Translations under genes and position numbers: made by a program
Part shown: positions 1 to 6,283 of the stretch, one piece after another
Layout of the letters: every line of letters starts with the position of its first letter
Position numbering within the stretch: position 1 is the stretch's first letter
From: an uncultured Acholeplasmataceae bacterium
GTDB taxonomy: Bacteria > Bacillota_I > Bacilli_A > Acholeplasmatales > Acholeplasmataceae
Direction of reading: 5' to 3'
Length of the DNA: 10,717 nucleotides
Assembly (NCBI GenBank): GCA_938041945.1
Contig: CALISC010000018.1
Location: 1 to 10,717, forward strand
The notes under the pieces: generated by a model
Database searches by the model: none
What the model saw: only the letters and a program-made list of their open reading frames with translations
What the model was told of the DNA's origin: nothing

Positions 1-25
1 TTTTTCGTGAAAAACTAAACTAGTG

Positions 26-52
26 ATTTTTGCTTTGAAAAATAGCAAAAAT
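26..52. other. Inverted repeat (9-bp perfect arms) upstream of efp
   Basis: ATTTTTGCT at 26-34 is matched exactly by AGCAAAAAT at 44-52 around a 9-nt loop. It ends 12 bases before the -10 element of efp, so it covers where a -35 box would lie. It could be the remains of a terminator of an upstream gene outside the window, or an operator for the efp promoter. No good T-tract follows on either strand, which weakens the terminator reading. The repeat is seen directly; its function is not. Confidence 0.5.
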
Positions 53-61
53 ACTTTAATT

Positions 62-70
62 TGCTATAAT
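62..70 (+). promoter_or_regulatory. Extended -10 promoter of efp
   Basis: TGCTATAAT gives a perfect -10 hexamer (TATAAT, 65-70) with the TG extension one base upstream. No good -35 box sits at the usual 16-18 bp spacing; TTGAAA at 35-40 is 24 bp away, which is too far. Transcription would start near 77, giving a leader of under 20 nt before the efp ATG at 94. The probable TTG start at 70 lies inside this element, which argues against it as the start codon. Confidence 0.75.
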
Positions 71-93
71 TGAAAGAGTTAGAGGTGAAAAAT

Positions 94-651
94 ATGACAG
101 CAACAGATATTAAAAATGGGATGACTATTCAGTACAACAATGGTCTTTTTCAAGTTCTTTGGTTTCAACACCACAAACCAGGAAAAGGACAAGCAATGGT
201 AAACGCTAAACTTAAGAACTTAAGAACTGGTGCCATTACTGATTTTCGTTTCAACCCAGATGAAAAAATTGAAAAAGCACAAATTGAAAAAATCAACGCC
301 ATCTATTCATACGAAGACGGCAGTTATTTAGTATTTTTAGACTCAGAAACTTACGAGCAACATCAAATTTCTCGTGATTTTCTAGAATACGAACAAAAAT
401 ACTTATACGAAGGTCTAGAAATTCAAATTATTAAATACAACTCAGAAATTTTGGGTATTATCTTGCCTGAAAAAATCACTTTAGAAGTTACCGAAACTGA
501 ACCAGGTGTCAAAGGTGACACTAAAACAACTGCTTCAAAAGACGCAATTATGCAAACTGGACTTTTAGTCAAAGTTCCACTTTTTATTAACATTGGTGAC
601 CGTATTGTGGTTTCTAGTGCAGATGGAACTTACGTTTCTCGCGAAAAATAA
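94..651 (+). CDS. efp: Translation elongation factor P
   Basis: EF-P binds between the P and E sites of the ribosome and helps peptide-bond formation at polyproline stretches. The protein is 185 aa, normal for the family. It has an N-terminal KOW-like domain (about 1-63) with the loop HHKPGKGQA at 26-34, whose tip lysine is K31, equivalent to the lysine modified in other bacteria. Two OB-fold domains follow (about 67-185), with the family signature TEPGVKGDT in the last third and the usual ending YVSREK. The ATG at 94 is chosen because AGAGGTG (81-87) lies 6 bases before it and the protein then begins as EF-Ps do; the in-frame TTG at 70 is inside the promoter. No EF-P modification gene is visible here. 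It heads the operon, and rluB follows after 23 nt. Confidence 0.97.
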   Translation: MTATDIKNGMTIQYNNGLFQVLWFQHHKPGKGQAMVNAKLKNLRTGAITDFRFNPDEKIEKAQIEKINAIYSYEDGSYLVFLDSETYEQHQISRDFLEYEQKYLYEGLEIQIIKYNSEILGIILPEKITLEVTETEPGVKGDTKTTASKDAIMQTGLLVKVPLFINIGDRIVVSSADGTYVSREK

Positions 652-674
652 ATAAGCAACTAGTTTTTTAAAAA

Positions 675-1406
675 ATGGAAACAGAAATTCGCTTAGCTAA
701 ACGGATTCAGCAAAGTGGCTACTGCTCAAGACGCAAGGCTGAGGAATTGATTGAGCAAAAAAAAGTTAAAGTAAATGGACTAATTGTCTCTGAACAAGGC
801 ACAAAAGTCTCAATGTCTGACGAAATTGAGGTAAACGGTGAAGTAATTGGAAAAAAACCTGAACTAATTTACCTACTTTTAAACAAAGACATTAAAACAG
901 TTTCAACTAGAATTGATGAAAAAAGACGCAAAACTGTCCTAACCAACCTGCCTGTTGAGTATCAAAACGAATACTTGTGGCCAGTCGGTAGACTAGACTG
1001 GGATACCACCGGTGCTTTACTTTTGACCAATGACGGTGTACTTACCAATAAGTTAACTCACCCAAAAAACGAAGTTAAAAAACAATACCTGGTTTCACTT
1101 AAAGGAGTCTATAACATCAATCATTTAAGTAAACTGCTAAAAGGCATCAAAATTGAAAACGAATACTTGGCTAAACCAGACAACGCAGAAATTATTTCTA
1201 CAAACAAAGCAACAGGTCAGTCTTTGGTTTCAATTACAATTCACGAAGGCAAAAACCATGAAGTTAAAAACATCTTTAAAGCCCAAGGCTTTGAAGTTTT
1301 AAAACTGCACCGTGCGAAGTTTGCTTTTTTAACCGTAGAAGGACAAGCCCGAGGAACAGTTATACAACTTAAAAAAACCGAAGTTAAAAAATTATACGCA
1401 CTATAA
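675..1406 (+). CDS. rluB: rRNA pseudouridine synthase, RsuA/RluB family
   Basis: Converts a specific uridine of rRNA to pseudouridine in the cytoplasm. The 243-aa protein has an N-terminal S4 RNA-binding domain (about 5-52, with SRRKAEELI at 18-26). The RsuA/RluB/RluE-type catalytic domain carries the signature GRLDWDTTGALLLTNDG at 105-121, so the catalytic aspartate is D108. HPKNEVKKQY and the late EGKNHEVKNIF motif are also family hallmarks. Family relatives act on 23S rRNA (RluB) or 16S rRNA (RsuA); position in a cmk-linked cluster favours the RluB-like protein of Firmicutes, but the target nucleotide is inferred. The start is fixed at 675 because an in-frame TAA lies at 669-671. No Shine-Dalgarno is visible, so translation may depend on coupling to efp, whose stop is 23 nt upstream. 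Confidence 0.92.
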   Translation: METEIRLAKRIQQSGYCSRRKAEELIEQKKVKVNGLIVSEQGTKVSMSDEIEVNGEVIGKKPELIYLLLNKDIKTVSTRIDEKRRKTVLTNLPVEYQNEYLWPVGRLDWDTTGALLLTNDGVLTNKLTHPKNEVKKQYLVSLKGVYNINHLSKLLKGIKIENEYLAKPDNAEIISTNKATGQSLVSITIHEGKNHEVKNIFKAQGFEVLKLHRAKFAFLTVEGQARGTVIQLKKTEVKKLYAL

Positions 1407-1445
1407 GTTAAAAAATTTATTTTAGATTAAAGTTAAGGAGAATAA

Positions 1446-2108
1446 ATGGGTTTCAAAATCGCAATAGATGGTCCGTCTGCCAGTGGCAAGTCAACGATTG
1501 CCAAAATCTTGGCAAGTAAATTAAAGTTTGTACACGTTGACTCAGGTCAAATGTTTAGAGCAATTACGGTGCTCGCTCTGAACTTAAAAATTAACCTAGC
1601 CAATGAGCAAGAATACAGTTTTTTAAATAATTTAACTTTGAGTTTTAAAAATAATTCTATATTTGCCAATGGCGCAGATTTAACTAACGACACCCATACT
1701 CCTGAAATTGATAAAAAAGTGTCACTAGTGTCTTCACTTAAATGTGTGCGCGAATTTGTTTTAAACACCTTAACTAACACAATTGCAAATGAAAATGTCG
1801 TGATGGATGGTAGAGATATTGGCACGGTTGTGATGCCTGACGCTGACTTAAAAGTTTTTTTAACTGCGTCTGTTGAAACGAGAGCCAAGCGTAGGTTTTT
1901 AGAAAACCAAACGAAAAACATTCACACACCACTTAAAGAAATAGAAGAAGACCTGCGTGCTCGTGACTTTAAAGATACAAACCGCAAAATTGCACCTTTA
2001 AAACAAGCCGCAGACGCCGTGTTTTTAGACACATCCGACTTAACTATCGTTGAAGTTGCAAATCAAATTGAAAGTTTATATAAGGAGAAAATTAAAAATG
2101 AACAATAA
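1446..2108 (+). CDS. cmk: Cytidylate kinase
   Basis: Phosphorylates CMP and dCMP to the diphosphates with ATP, in pyrimidine nucleotide salvage. At 220 aa it has the usual length. The P-loop GPSASGKST is at residues 9-17. The monophosphate-binding region (HVDSGQMFRA) follows; it is usually DTGAMYRA, so S, Q and F are mild substitutions. MDGRDIGTVVMPDADLKVFL in the middle and the lid/C-terminal pattern RARDFKDTNRKIAPLKQA with ADAVFLDTS are diagnostic of Cmk. A strong AAGGAG (1435-1440) sits 5 bases before the ATG. It lies 39 nt after rluB, and its last codons overlap the rpsA start by 11 nt, so the two are probably translationally linked. The cmk-rpsA pair is conserved in many bacteria. Confidence 0.97.
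   Translation: MGFKIAIDGPSASGKSTIAKILASKLKFVHVDSGQMFRAITVLALNLKINLANEQEYSFLNNLTLSFKNNSIFANGADLTNDTHTPEIDKKVSLVSSLKCVREFVLNTLTNTIANENVVMDGRDIGTVVMPDADLKVFLTASVETRAKRRFLENQTKNIHTPLKEIEEDLRARDFKDTNRKIAPLKQAADAVFLDTSDLTIVEVANQIESLYKEKIKNEQ
2082..2087 (+). promoter_or_regulatory. Shine-Dalgarno of rpsA, inside the end of cmk
   Basis: AAGGAG lies 10 bases before the ATG at 2098 and within the last codons of cmk. It decides the rpsA start against an in-frame TTG at 2050, which would add 16 residues read out of cmk coding sequence with no ribosome binding site. Confidence 0.8.
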
Positions 2109-3516
2109 TTTACTAGACTCAGTTCAAGACTTTAGAGTTGGCCAAACTGTAATTGGCCGAGTTTACTCAATTTACGCCAAAGAAAACTCAGCACTCGTAA
2201 CTTACGGGGATTTTACGGAAGGCAAAATTTATCTTGACAACATAACCACTGACAAAAACATTGAGTTTATCGCCAAAATCCTTAAAAAAGGCGACGAAAT
2301 CAAAGCAGTTATCACCAAAAGAGATGCTGACCGCGGACAAATTCTGCTTTCTTGCCTACCTTTACTTGCCGAAAACGACTGGGTTGAACTTAAAAACAAG
2401 TTCGCACAAAAAGAAATCATTGAAGTTAAAATTGCCAAAGTCTTGCCAAGTGGCTGCGTTGCCTACTTTAAAAGTCAAGAAGTCTTCATTCCTCGTTCAC
2501 AAATCGGCTTTGATATTGTTAAAACCGTTAAAGTAAATGATTTAGTGGAAGTAGAAATATTAGATTTAAAAGACGAAGAGGACTTTAGAAAAGTAGTCTG
2601 CGGACGCAGAGAAATCGCTGAAAGTAAACGCGAACAAGAACAAAAAAACCAAGAAATCAGAAGACAAGAACAACTAAACTCACTTAAAATTGGTGATTTA
2701 GTGGAAGCTGAAATTATTAAAGTAAATCCACTATCTGCACTTGCAAAAGTATCTCCAGATTTAGTTGGTTTAGTTAGAATTTCTCAAGTTTCACATATTC
2801 CAGTTGAATCTGTTTCTAGTGTTTTAAAAGAAGGCCAAAAAGTTACTTTAAAAGTAATTTCTAAAGAAAAAGGTAAACTAGACCTTTCTTACAAGGCAAC
2901 TTTTGCAGCTCCTTTCCAAACTTATATCGCTGCTAACGAAGTTGGTGCAACAGTGAAAGGTAAAATCACTAAAGGCATTCAGTTTGGCTTAATTGTGGAA
3001 CTTACCAAAGGAGTTTCGGGGCTTTTACATAAGTCTGAGTACTCTCACAACCCAAACGACAACTTTGAGGCTTACCACCCAATAGGCTCAGAAATTGAAC
3101 TAAAAATTATTAAAATTGACCAAAAAAACGAAAGAATTTCCCTTTCTAAAAAAGTACTCATTGATAACCCTTGGTCTAGAGTTAAGGCCAGAGTTGGGGA
3201 TACCGTTGAAGTTGAAATTAAAGAAATTAAACCTTTTAACGGTGGACTAATTGTTGAAATGGGCGAAGTTACTGGCTTTATTTCTTACGCAGAATCTGGA
3301 CTAAAAGCAGGTCAAGCGCAAGATGAGTACTTTCAAGTTGGCGAAAAAGTTCAGGCAATTGTCACTTATTTAAACCCACTTAAATGGGAACTTAGTTTAT
3401 CTATTTCTAAACTAAACAAAATAAACTCAGATTTAGAGACAAAAAAATTAGTAGAAGAAGCAAACAAAGAAGCCGAAGGTCAAGTTTTCACAATTGGGGA
3501 TTTACTTGGCAAATAA
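2098..3516 (+). CDS. rpsA: Ribosomal protein S1-like protein with five S1 repeats
   Basis: An S1-domain RNA-binding protein that is expected to act at the 30S ribosome or on mRNA. With the ATG at 2098 it has 472 aa. I see five S1/OB repeats: about 12-87, 104-171, 196-266, 280-351 and 364-436. Repeat 4 is the most canonical (GLIVELTKGVSGLLHKSE at 297-314, then GSEIELKIIKID). Repeats 1 and 2 are divergent and correspond in place to the ribosome-docking repeats of E. coli S1. A charged linker rich in E, K, Q and R (172-195) separates repeats 2 and 3 and may be helical. A charged C-terminal tail ends in FTIGDLLGK. Firmicutes YpfD-type homologues usually have four repeats, so this protein is longer. 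Whether it is an essential S1 or an accessory RNA-binding protein cannot be decided here. Confidence 0.9.
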   Translation: MNNNLLDSVQDFRVGQTVIGRVYSIYAKENSALVTYGDFTEGKIYLDNITTDKNIEFIAKILKKGDEIKAVITKRDADRGQILLSCLPLLAENDWVELKNKFAQKEIIEVKIAKVLPSGCVAYFKSQEVFIPRSQIGFDIVKTVKVNDLVEVEILDLKDEEDFRKVVCGRREIAESKREQEQKNQEIRRQEQLNSLKIGDLVEAEIIKVNPLSALAKVSPDLVGLVRISQVSHIPVESVSSVLKEGQKVTLKVISKEKGKLDLSYKATFAAPFQTYIAANEVGATVKGKITKGIQFGLIVELTKGVSGLLHKSEYSHNPNDNFEAYHPIGSEIELKIIKIDQKNERISLSKKVLIDNPWSRVKARVGDTVEVEIKEIKPFNGGLIVEMGEVTGFISYAESGLKAGQAQDEYFQVGEKVQAIVTYLNPLKWELSLSISKLNKINSDLETKKLVEEANKEAEGQVFTIGDLLGK

Positions 3517-3528
3517 GGAATTTTCTAA

Positions 3529-4839
3529 ATGAGTTTTAAAGTTGCCATTGTCGGCAGACCAAATGTCGGCAAGTCTAGTCTTTTTAACAGACTAATTGGC
3601 GAAAGAAAGGCAGTTGAAGACAAAGAAGCCGGTTCTACTCGCGACCGTCTATACGGACGACTTACCTGGCAAGGCAAACAAATTACTTTAATTGACACCG
3701 GCGGTCTTGAGTTTACCACGCTTTCTTTTGAAGAGGAAATTAAATATCAAGTAGAAGTCGCTGTACTTGAGGCTGACTTGGTATTATTTTTAGTGTCTGC
3801 AAAAGCAGGACTAACTAAAGACGACTTAAAAATCAGTCAACTTTTAAGAAAATACAAAAAACCAACCTTGGTCGTGGTTAACATGGTAGACAACGTAAAT
3901 ATGATATTAGATACTTACGAGTTTTACAATCTAGGTTGTTCTGAACTCTTTCCGGTCAGTGCACAACACGGTATTGGAACTGGCAACCTTTTAGACAAAA
4001 TTAACTCATTTAACCAAAAAGAGCAAAAATACGAACAAAGTGATTCAGTTAAAGTTTGTATAATTGGCAAACCAAATGTTGGCAAGTCTTCACTAATTAA
4101 CAAAATTGTTGGACATAAAAGACTAATTGAGTCAAGTATTGCTGGAGCCACACACGACGCGGTTGACGTAACTTATCGTTTTAACGAAAAAGAATACGTT
4201 TTTGTTGACACCGCAGGTATCCGCAGACCTTCAAAAGTTGTGGCTAACAACGAACGCTACTCAGTTTTGCGCGCTATGTCTGCGTTAAGTGAGGTTCAAA
4301 TTGCGGTTTTAGTAATTGATGCTGCGAACATCGAGGCTCAAGACGAACACGTCGCTGGGCTTTTAAAAGAAGACTACAAGGCTTGTCTTGTCGTTGTCAA
4401 TAAATGGGATTTAGTTGAAAAAACTAAAACTAAAGATGAGTTTAAACGCGAGTTTTTTGAACGTTTTAATTTCCTTGAATACGCAGAAATTGTTTTCGTG
4501 TCTTGTCTTGAAAACAAAAAAGTTCACACAATTTTCCCTAAAATTGAGCAAATTTACACAAACGCACAACGAGAAATACCAACGTCTACCTTAAATAATA
4601 TCTTGGCCGAAATCACTTTTAAAAATCCACCTAAACAATTTAACAACGGACAAGCTAAGTTTAATTACTGCACACAAATCAAGACTTTTCCAACAGTTTT
4701 TCTGTTGTTTGTCAACAACCCGCAATACGTGCATTTTTCCTATATTCGCCACTTTTCAACCGAATTTAGGAAATACTTTGACTTCAGTGGTGTTCCACTG
4801 AAGTTTGAAATTCGCAAAAAAGGAGCAGATAAACTATGA
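3529..4839 (+). CDS. der: Ribosome-assembly GTPase Der (EngA)
   Basis: A double-GTPase-domain protein needed for late assembly of the 50S ribosomal subunit. The 436-aa length is typical. Domain 1 has G1 GRPNVGKS (9-16), G2 threonine T37 in GSTRDR, G3 DTGG (56-59) and G4 NMVD (118-121). Domain 2 has G1 GKPNVGKS (180-187), G2 T208 in GATHDAV, G3 DTAG (227-230) and G4 NKWD (291-294). The C-terminal KH-like domain covers about 350-436 and ends in the family pattern FSGVPLKFEIRKKG. The G4 of domain 1 is odd: the lysine of NKxD is methionine. TAAGGA (3514-3519) overlaps the rpsA stop codon and serves as ribosome binding site. The gene ends in TGA, sharing ATGA with the gpsA start, so the two are translationally coupled. 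Confidence 0.97.
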   Translation: MSFKVAIVGRPNVGKSSLFNRLIGERKAVEDKEAGSTRDRLYGRLTWQGKQITLIDTGGLEFTTLSFEEEIKYQVEVAVLEADLVLFLVSAKAGLTKDDLKISQLLRKYKKPTLVVVNMVDNVNMILDTYEFYNLGCSELFPVSAQHGIGTGNLLDKINSFNQKEQKYEQSDSVKVCIIGKPNVGKSSLINKIVGHKRLIESSIAGATHDAVDVTYRFNEKEYVFVDTAGIRRPSKVVANNERYSVLRAMSALSEVQIAVLVIDAANIEAQDEHVAGLLKEDYKACLVVVNKWDLVEKTKTKDEFKREFFERFNFLEYAEIVFVSCLENKKVHTIFPKIEQIYTNAQREIPTSTLNNILAEITFKNPPKQFNNGQAKFNYCTQIKTFPTVFLLFVNNPQYVHFSYIRHFSTEFRKYFDFSGVPLKFEIRKKGADKL

Positions 4840-5828
4840 AAATAACTGTGTTAGGTGGTGGTGCTTGGGGGACTACTTTAGCCCAGGTTTTTGCAGACAG
4901 TGGCCACCAAGTATTAGTTTACGAAATAAATGAAGCATATAGGACAGATATCAACGCAGACAGACACCCAATTTTTAAAGTAGAAATTGATAAAAACATC
5001 AAGGCTACTTCTTCTTTAAAAGAAAGCGCTGAGTTTAGTGAAATTTTTGCAATTTCTTTGCCAACTAAATATATCCGTTCGGTATTAACTGAACTAAGTA
5101 CTTATTTAGTGAAACCAGTTTCATTTATTAACACCTCAAAAGGTCTAGAAGAAGGTAGTTTACTGCCGGTTTCAGAAATTGTAAAACAATGCATTAAAAC
5201 TGCTTTATTAAAAGATTATGCAGCACTTATTGGTCCTTCTTATGCAGAAGAGTTAATCCTTAAAAAAATCACTTTTTTAACAGCAGCGTCAACCAATTTA
5301 GAGTTTGCAAAAACCGTACAAAAACTAATTGAAAACAGCAAGTATGTAATAACTTACCGCACTAAAGATGTAATAGGTTGCGAGGTTGCTGGAGTTGGCA
5401 AAAACGCGCTTGCGATAGTTTCGGGAATTATGGATGGACGCGCAATGGGTGAAAACGTTCGAGCAGGTATATTAACTCGTGGATTTTTTGAGATTGCTGT
5501 GTTAATTGAAGCCTATGGTGGAAAGAAAGAAACTGCCTACGGGTTGCCCGGAATTGGTGACTTGATGCTAACTGCTCTTTCTAAAAAATCTCGTAATTTT
5601 ACGTGCGGGTTTAGATTGGGAGCCGGTGAAACTATTGAAAAAATCCTTGCAACTTCCATTCAAACCATTGAAGGCATTACCAATATTGAAGGAATTTATC
5701 ACTTTGGAAAATCCAAAAATCTGCACCTGCCATTGCTCTATACAGCATACGAAATTCTTTTTAAAAACTGTTCAATTGACAGCGCAATTGAGAAATTTAG
5801 ATTAAAAAATTTACGCGGTGAATTTTGA
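4836..5828 (+). CDS. gpsA: Glycerol-3-phosphate dehydrogenase [NAD(P)+]
   Basis: Reduces dihydroxyacetone phosphate to sn-glycerol 3-phosphate, the backbone for phospholipid synthesis. The 330-aa protein starts with the Rossmann motif GGGAWGT (7-13). It then has NTSKGLE (99-105, K102), GPSYAEE (133-139), EVAGVGKNALAI (183-194, with K189 as the expected catalytic lysine), RAGILTRG (209-216) and GLPGIGDL followed by SRN (252-254), all in the order expected for GpsA. Two deviations from the usual consensus are GPSYAEE where GPSFA is common and GVGKN where GALKN is common; the key lysines remain. The start overlaps the der stop as ATGA, with GGAG at 4821-4824 upstream. It ends in TGA, which supports the standard genetic code. 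It is the last gene of the block; HU follows from its own promoter. Confidence 0.96.
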   Translation: MKITVLGGGAWGTTLAQVFADSGHQVLVYEINEAYRTDINADRHPIFKVEIDKNIKATSSLKESAEFSEIFAISLPTKYIRSVLTELSTYLVKPVSFINTSKGLEEGSLLPVSEIVKQCIKTALLKDYAALIGPSYAEELILKKITFLTAASTNLEFAKTVQKLIENSKYVITYRTKDVIGCEVAGVGKNALAIVSGIMDGRAMGENVRAGILTRGFFEIAVLIEAYGGKKETAYGLPGIGDLMLTALSKKSRNFTCGFRLGAGETIEKILATSIQTIEGITNIEGIYHFGKSKNLHLPLLYTAYEILFKNCSIDSAIEKFRLKNLRGEF

Positions 5829-5875
5829 ATTATTTGCCTTATAAAGCTTTTTTGTACCACTTTTTTTAACAATTG

Positions 5876-5884
5876 TGCTATACT
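5876..5884 (+). promoter_or_regulatory. Extended -10 promoter of hup
   Basis: TGCTATACT has the TG extension and a -10 hexamer one base off consensus. As at efp, no convincing -35 box is at 16-18 bp spacing; TTGTAC at 5852-5857 is 21 bp away. Transcription from here would give a leader of roughly 18 nt. The 80-nt gap between gpsA and hup holds no clear terminator, so read-through from the operon is also possible. Confidence 0.7.
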
Positions 5885-5908
5885 ATTTTTGAACTCAAGG
5901 AGACGAAA

Positions 5909-6193
5909 ATGAACAGAACAGAATTCATTACAATTGTTGCTGAAAAAGCAAAAATCACCTATGAACGCGCAAGCGAATTTGTAGATATTTTTTCAGATGT
6001 TGTCATCAACACTTTGGCAACTGGTGAAAAAGTGACACTAACTGGTTTCGGTACTTTTGAAGTCAGAGACCGTGCGGAGAGACACGCTAAGAACCCGCGT
6101 ACTGGTGAAGACATTATTGTACCTGGACAAAAGTCTGCTGCCTTTAAAGCAGGCAAATTTATGTCTGACGCCGTTAAAGGCAAAAACAGATAA
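5909..6193 (+). CDS. hup: DNA-binding protein HU
   Basis: A small histone-like protein that binds DNA as a dimer, bends it and organises the nucleoid. The 94-aa protein has the N-terminal helical dimerisation part (about 1-40), the conserved turn GFGTFEV (46-52) and the DNA-binding beta arm with R59 to P63 (RHAKNP) and RTGEDI. It then has GQKSAAFKAGK (73-83), a complete family pattern. AAGGAG (5897-5902) lies 6 bases before the ATG at 5909. The frame is open further up to 5873, but this would read through the -10 element and is not the start. Proline in the beta arm is the residue that intercalates in HU/IHF proteins. HU rather than IHF is chosen from the Firmicutes-like context. Confidence 0.97.
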   Translation: MNRTEFITIVAEKAKITYERASEFVDIFSDVVINTLATGEKVTLTGFGTFEVRDRAERHAKNPRTGEDIIVPGQKSAAFKAGKFMSDAVKGKNR

Positions 6194-6220
6194 GTCCAAC
6201 CTCCTTGGTTAGACCTCCTC
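6194..6220 (+). promoter_or_regulatory. HU 3' UTR hairpin with anti-Shine-Dalgarno loop
   Basis: GTCCAACC (6194-6201) pairs with GGTTAGAC (6207-6214) with one C/A mismatch, leaving the loop TCCTT (6202-6206). CTCCTTG at 6201-6207 is the exact reverse complement of CAAGGAG (5896-5902), which contains the hup ribosome binding site. A second anti-Shine-Dalgarno-like run, CCTCCTC, lies at 6214-6220 between this hairpin and the terminator. The pairing potential is visible; a role in controlling HU translation is inference. Confidence 0.4.
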
Positions 6221-6222
6221 TT

Positions 6223-6253
6223 AAAAGGGTTCTTTTTAAAAGAACCCTTTTTT
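6223..6253 (+). terminator. Rho-independent terminator after hup
   Basis: AAAAGGGTTCTTTT (6223-6236) is matched perfectly by AAAAGAACCCTTTT (6238-6251). A realistic form is a 10-bp stem with a 9-nt loop. The T-run 6248-6253 completes a strong intrinsic terminator about 30 nt past the hup stop. It also separates hup from the following transporter gene. Confidence 0.92.
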
Positions 6254-6283
6254 GATTATTAAACTAGAAATTAGGTGTTTAAA

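Noticed and set aside
1547..1921. Minus-strand reading frame of 124 codons inside cmk
   Set aside because: It lies antisense to a well-recognised gene and its sequence has no family features. The same holds for shorter antisense frames in rpsA, der, hup, the transporter and the helicase.
2261..2536. Plus-strand 91-codon frame within rpsA
   Set aside because: Out-of-frame shadow of the S1 repeats, rich in K and S, with no ribosome binding site of its own.
6198..6220. Fragment of the 16S rRNA 3' end
   Set aside because: ACCTCCTT-like bases are present, but the flanking sequence does not match the 16S end; only the anti-Shine-Dalgarno core is similar.
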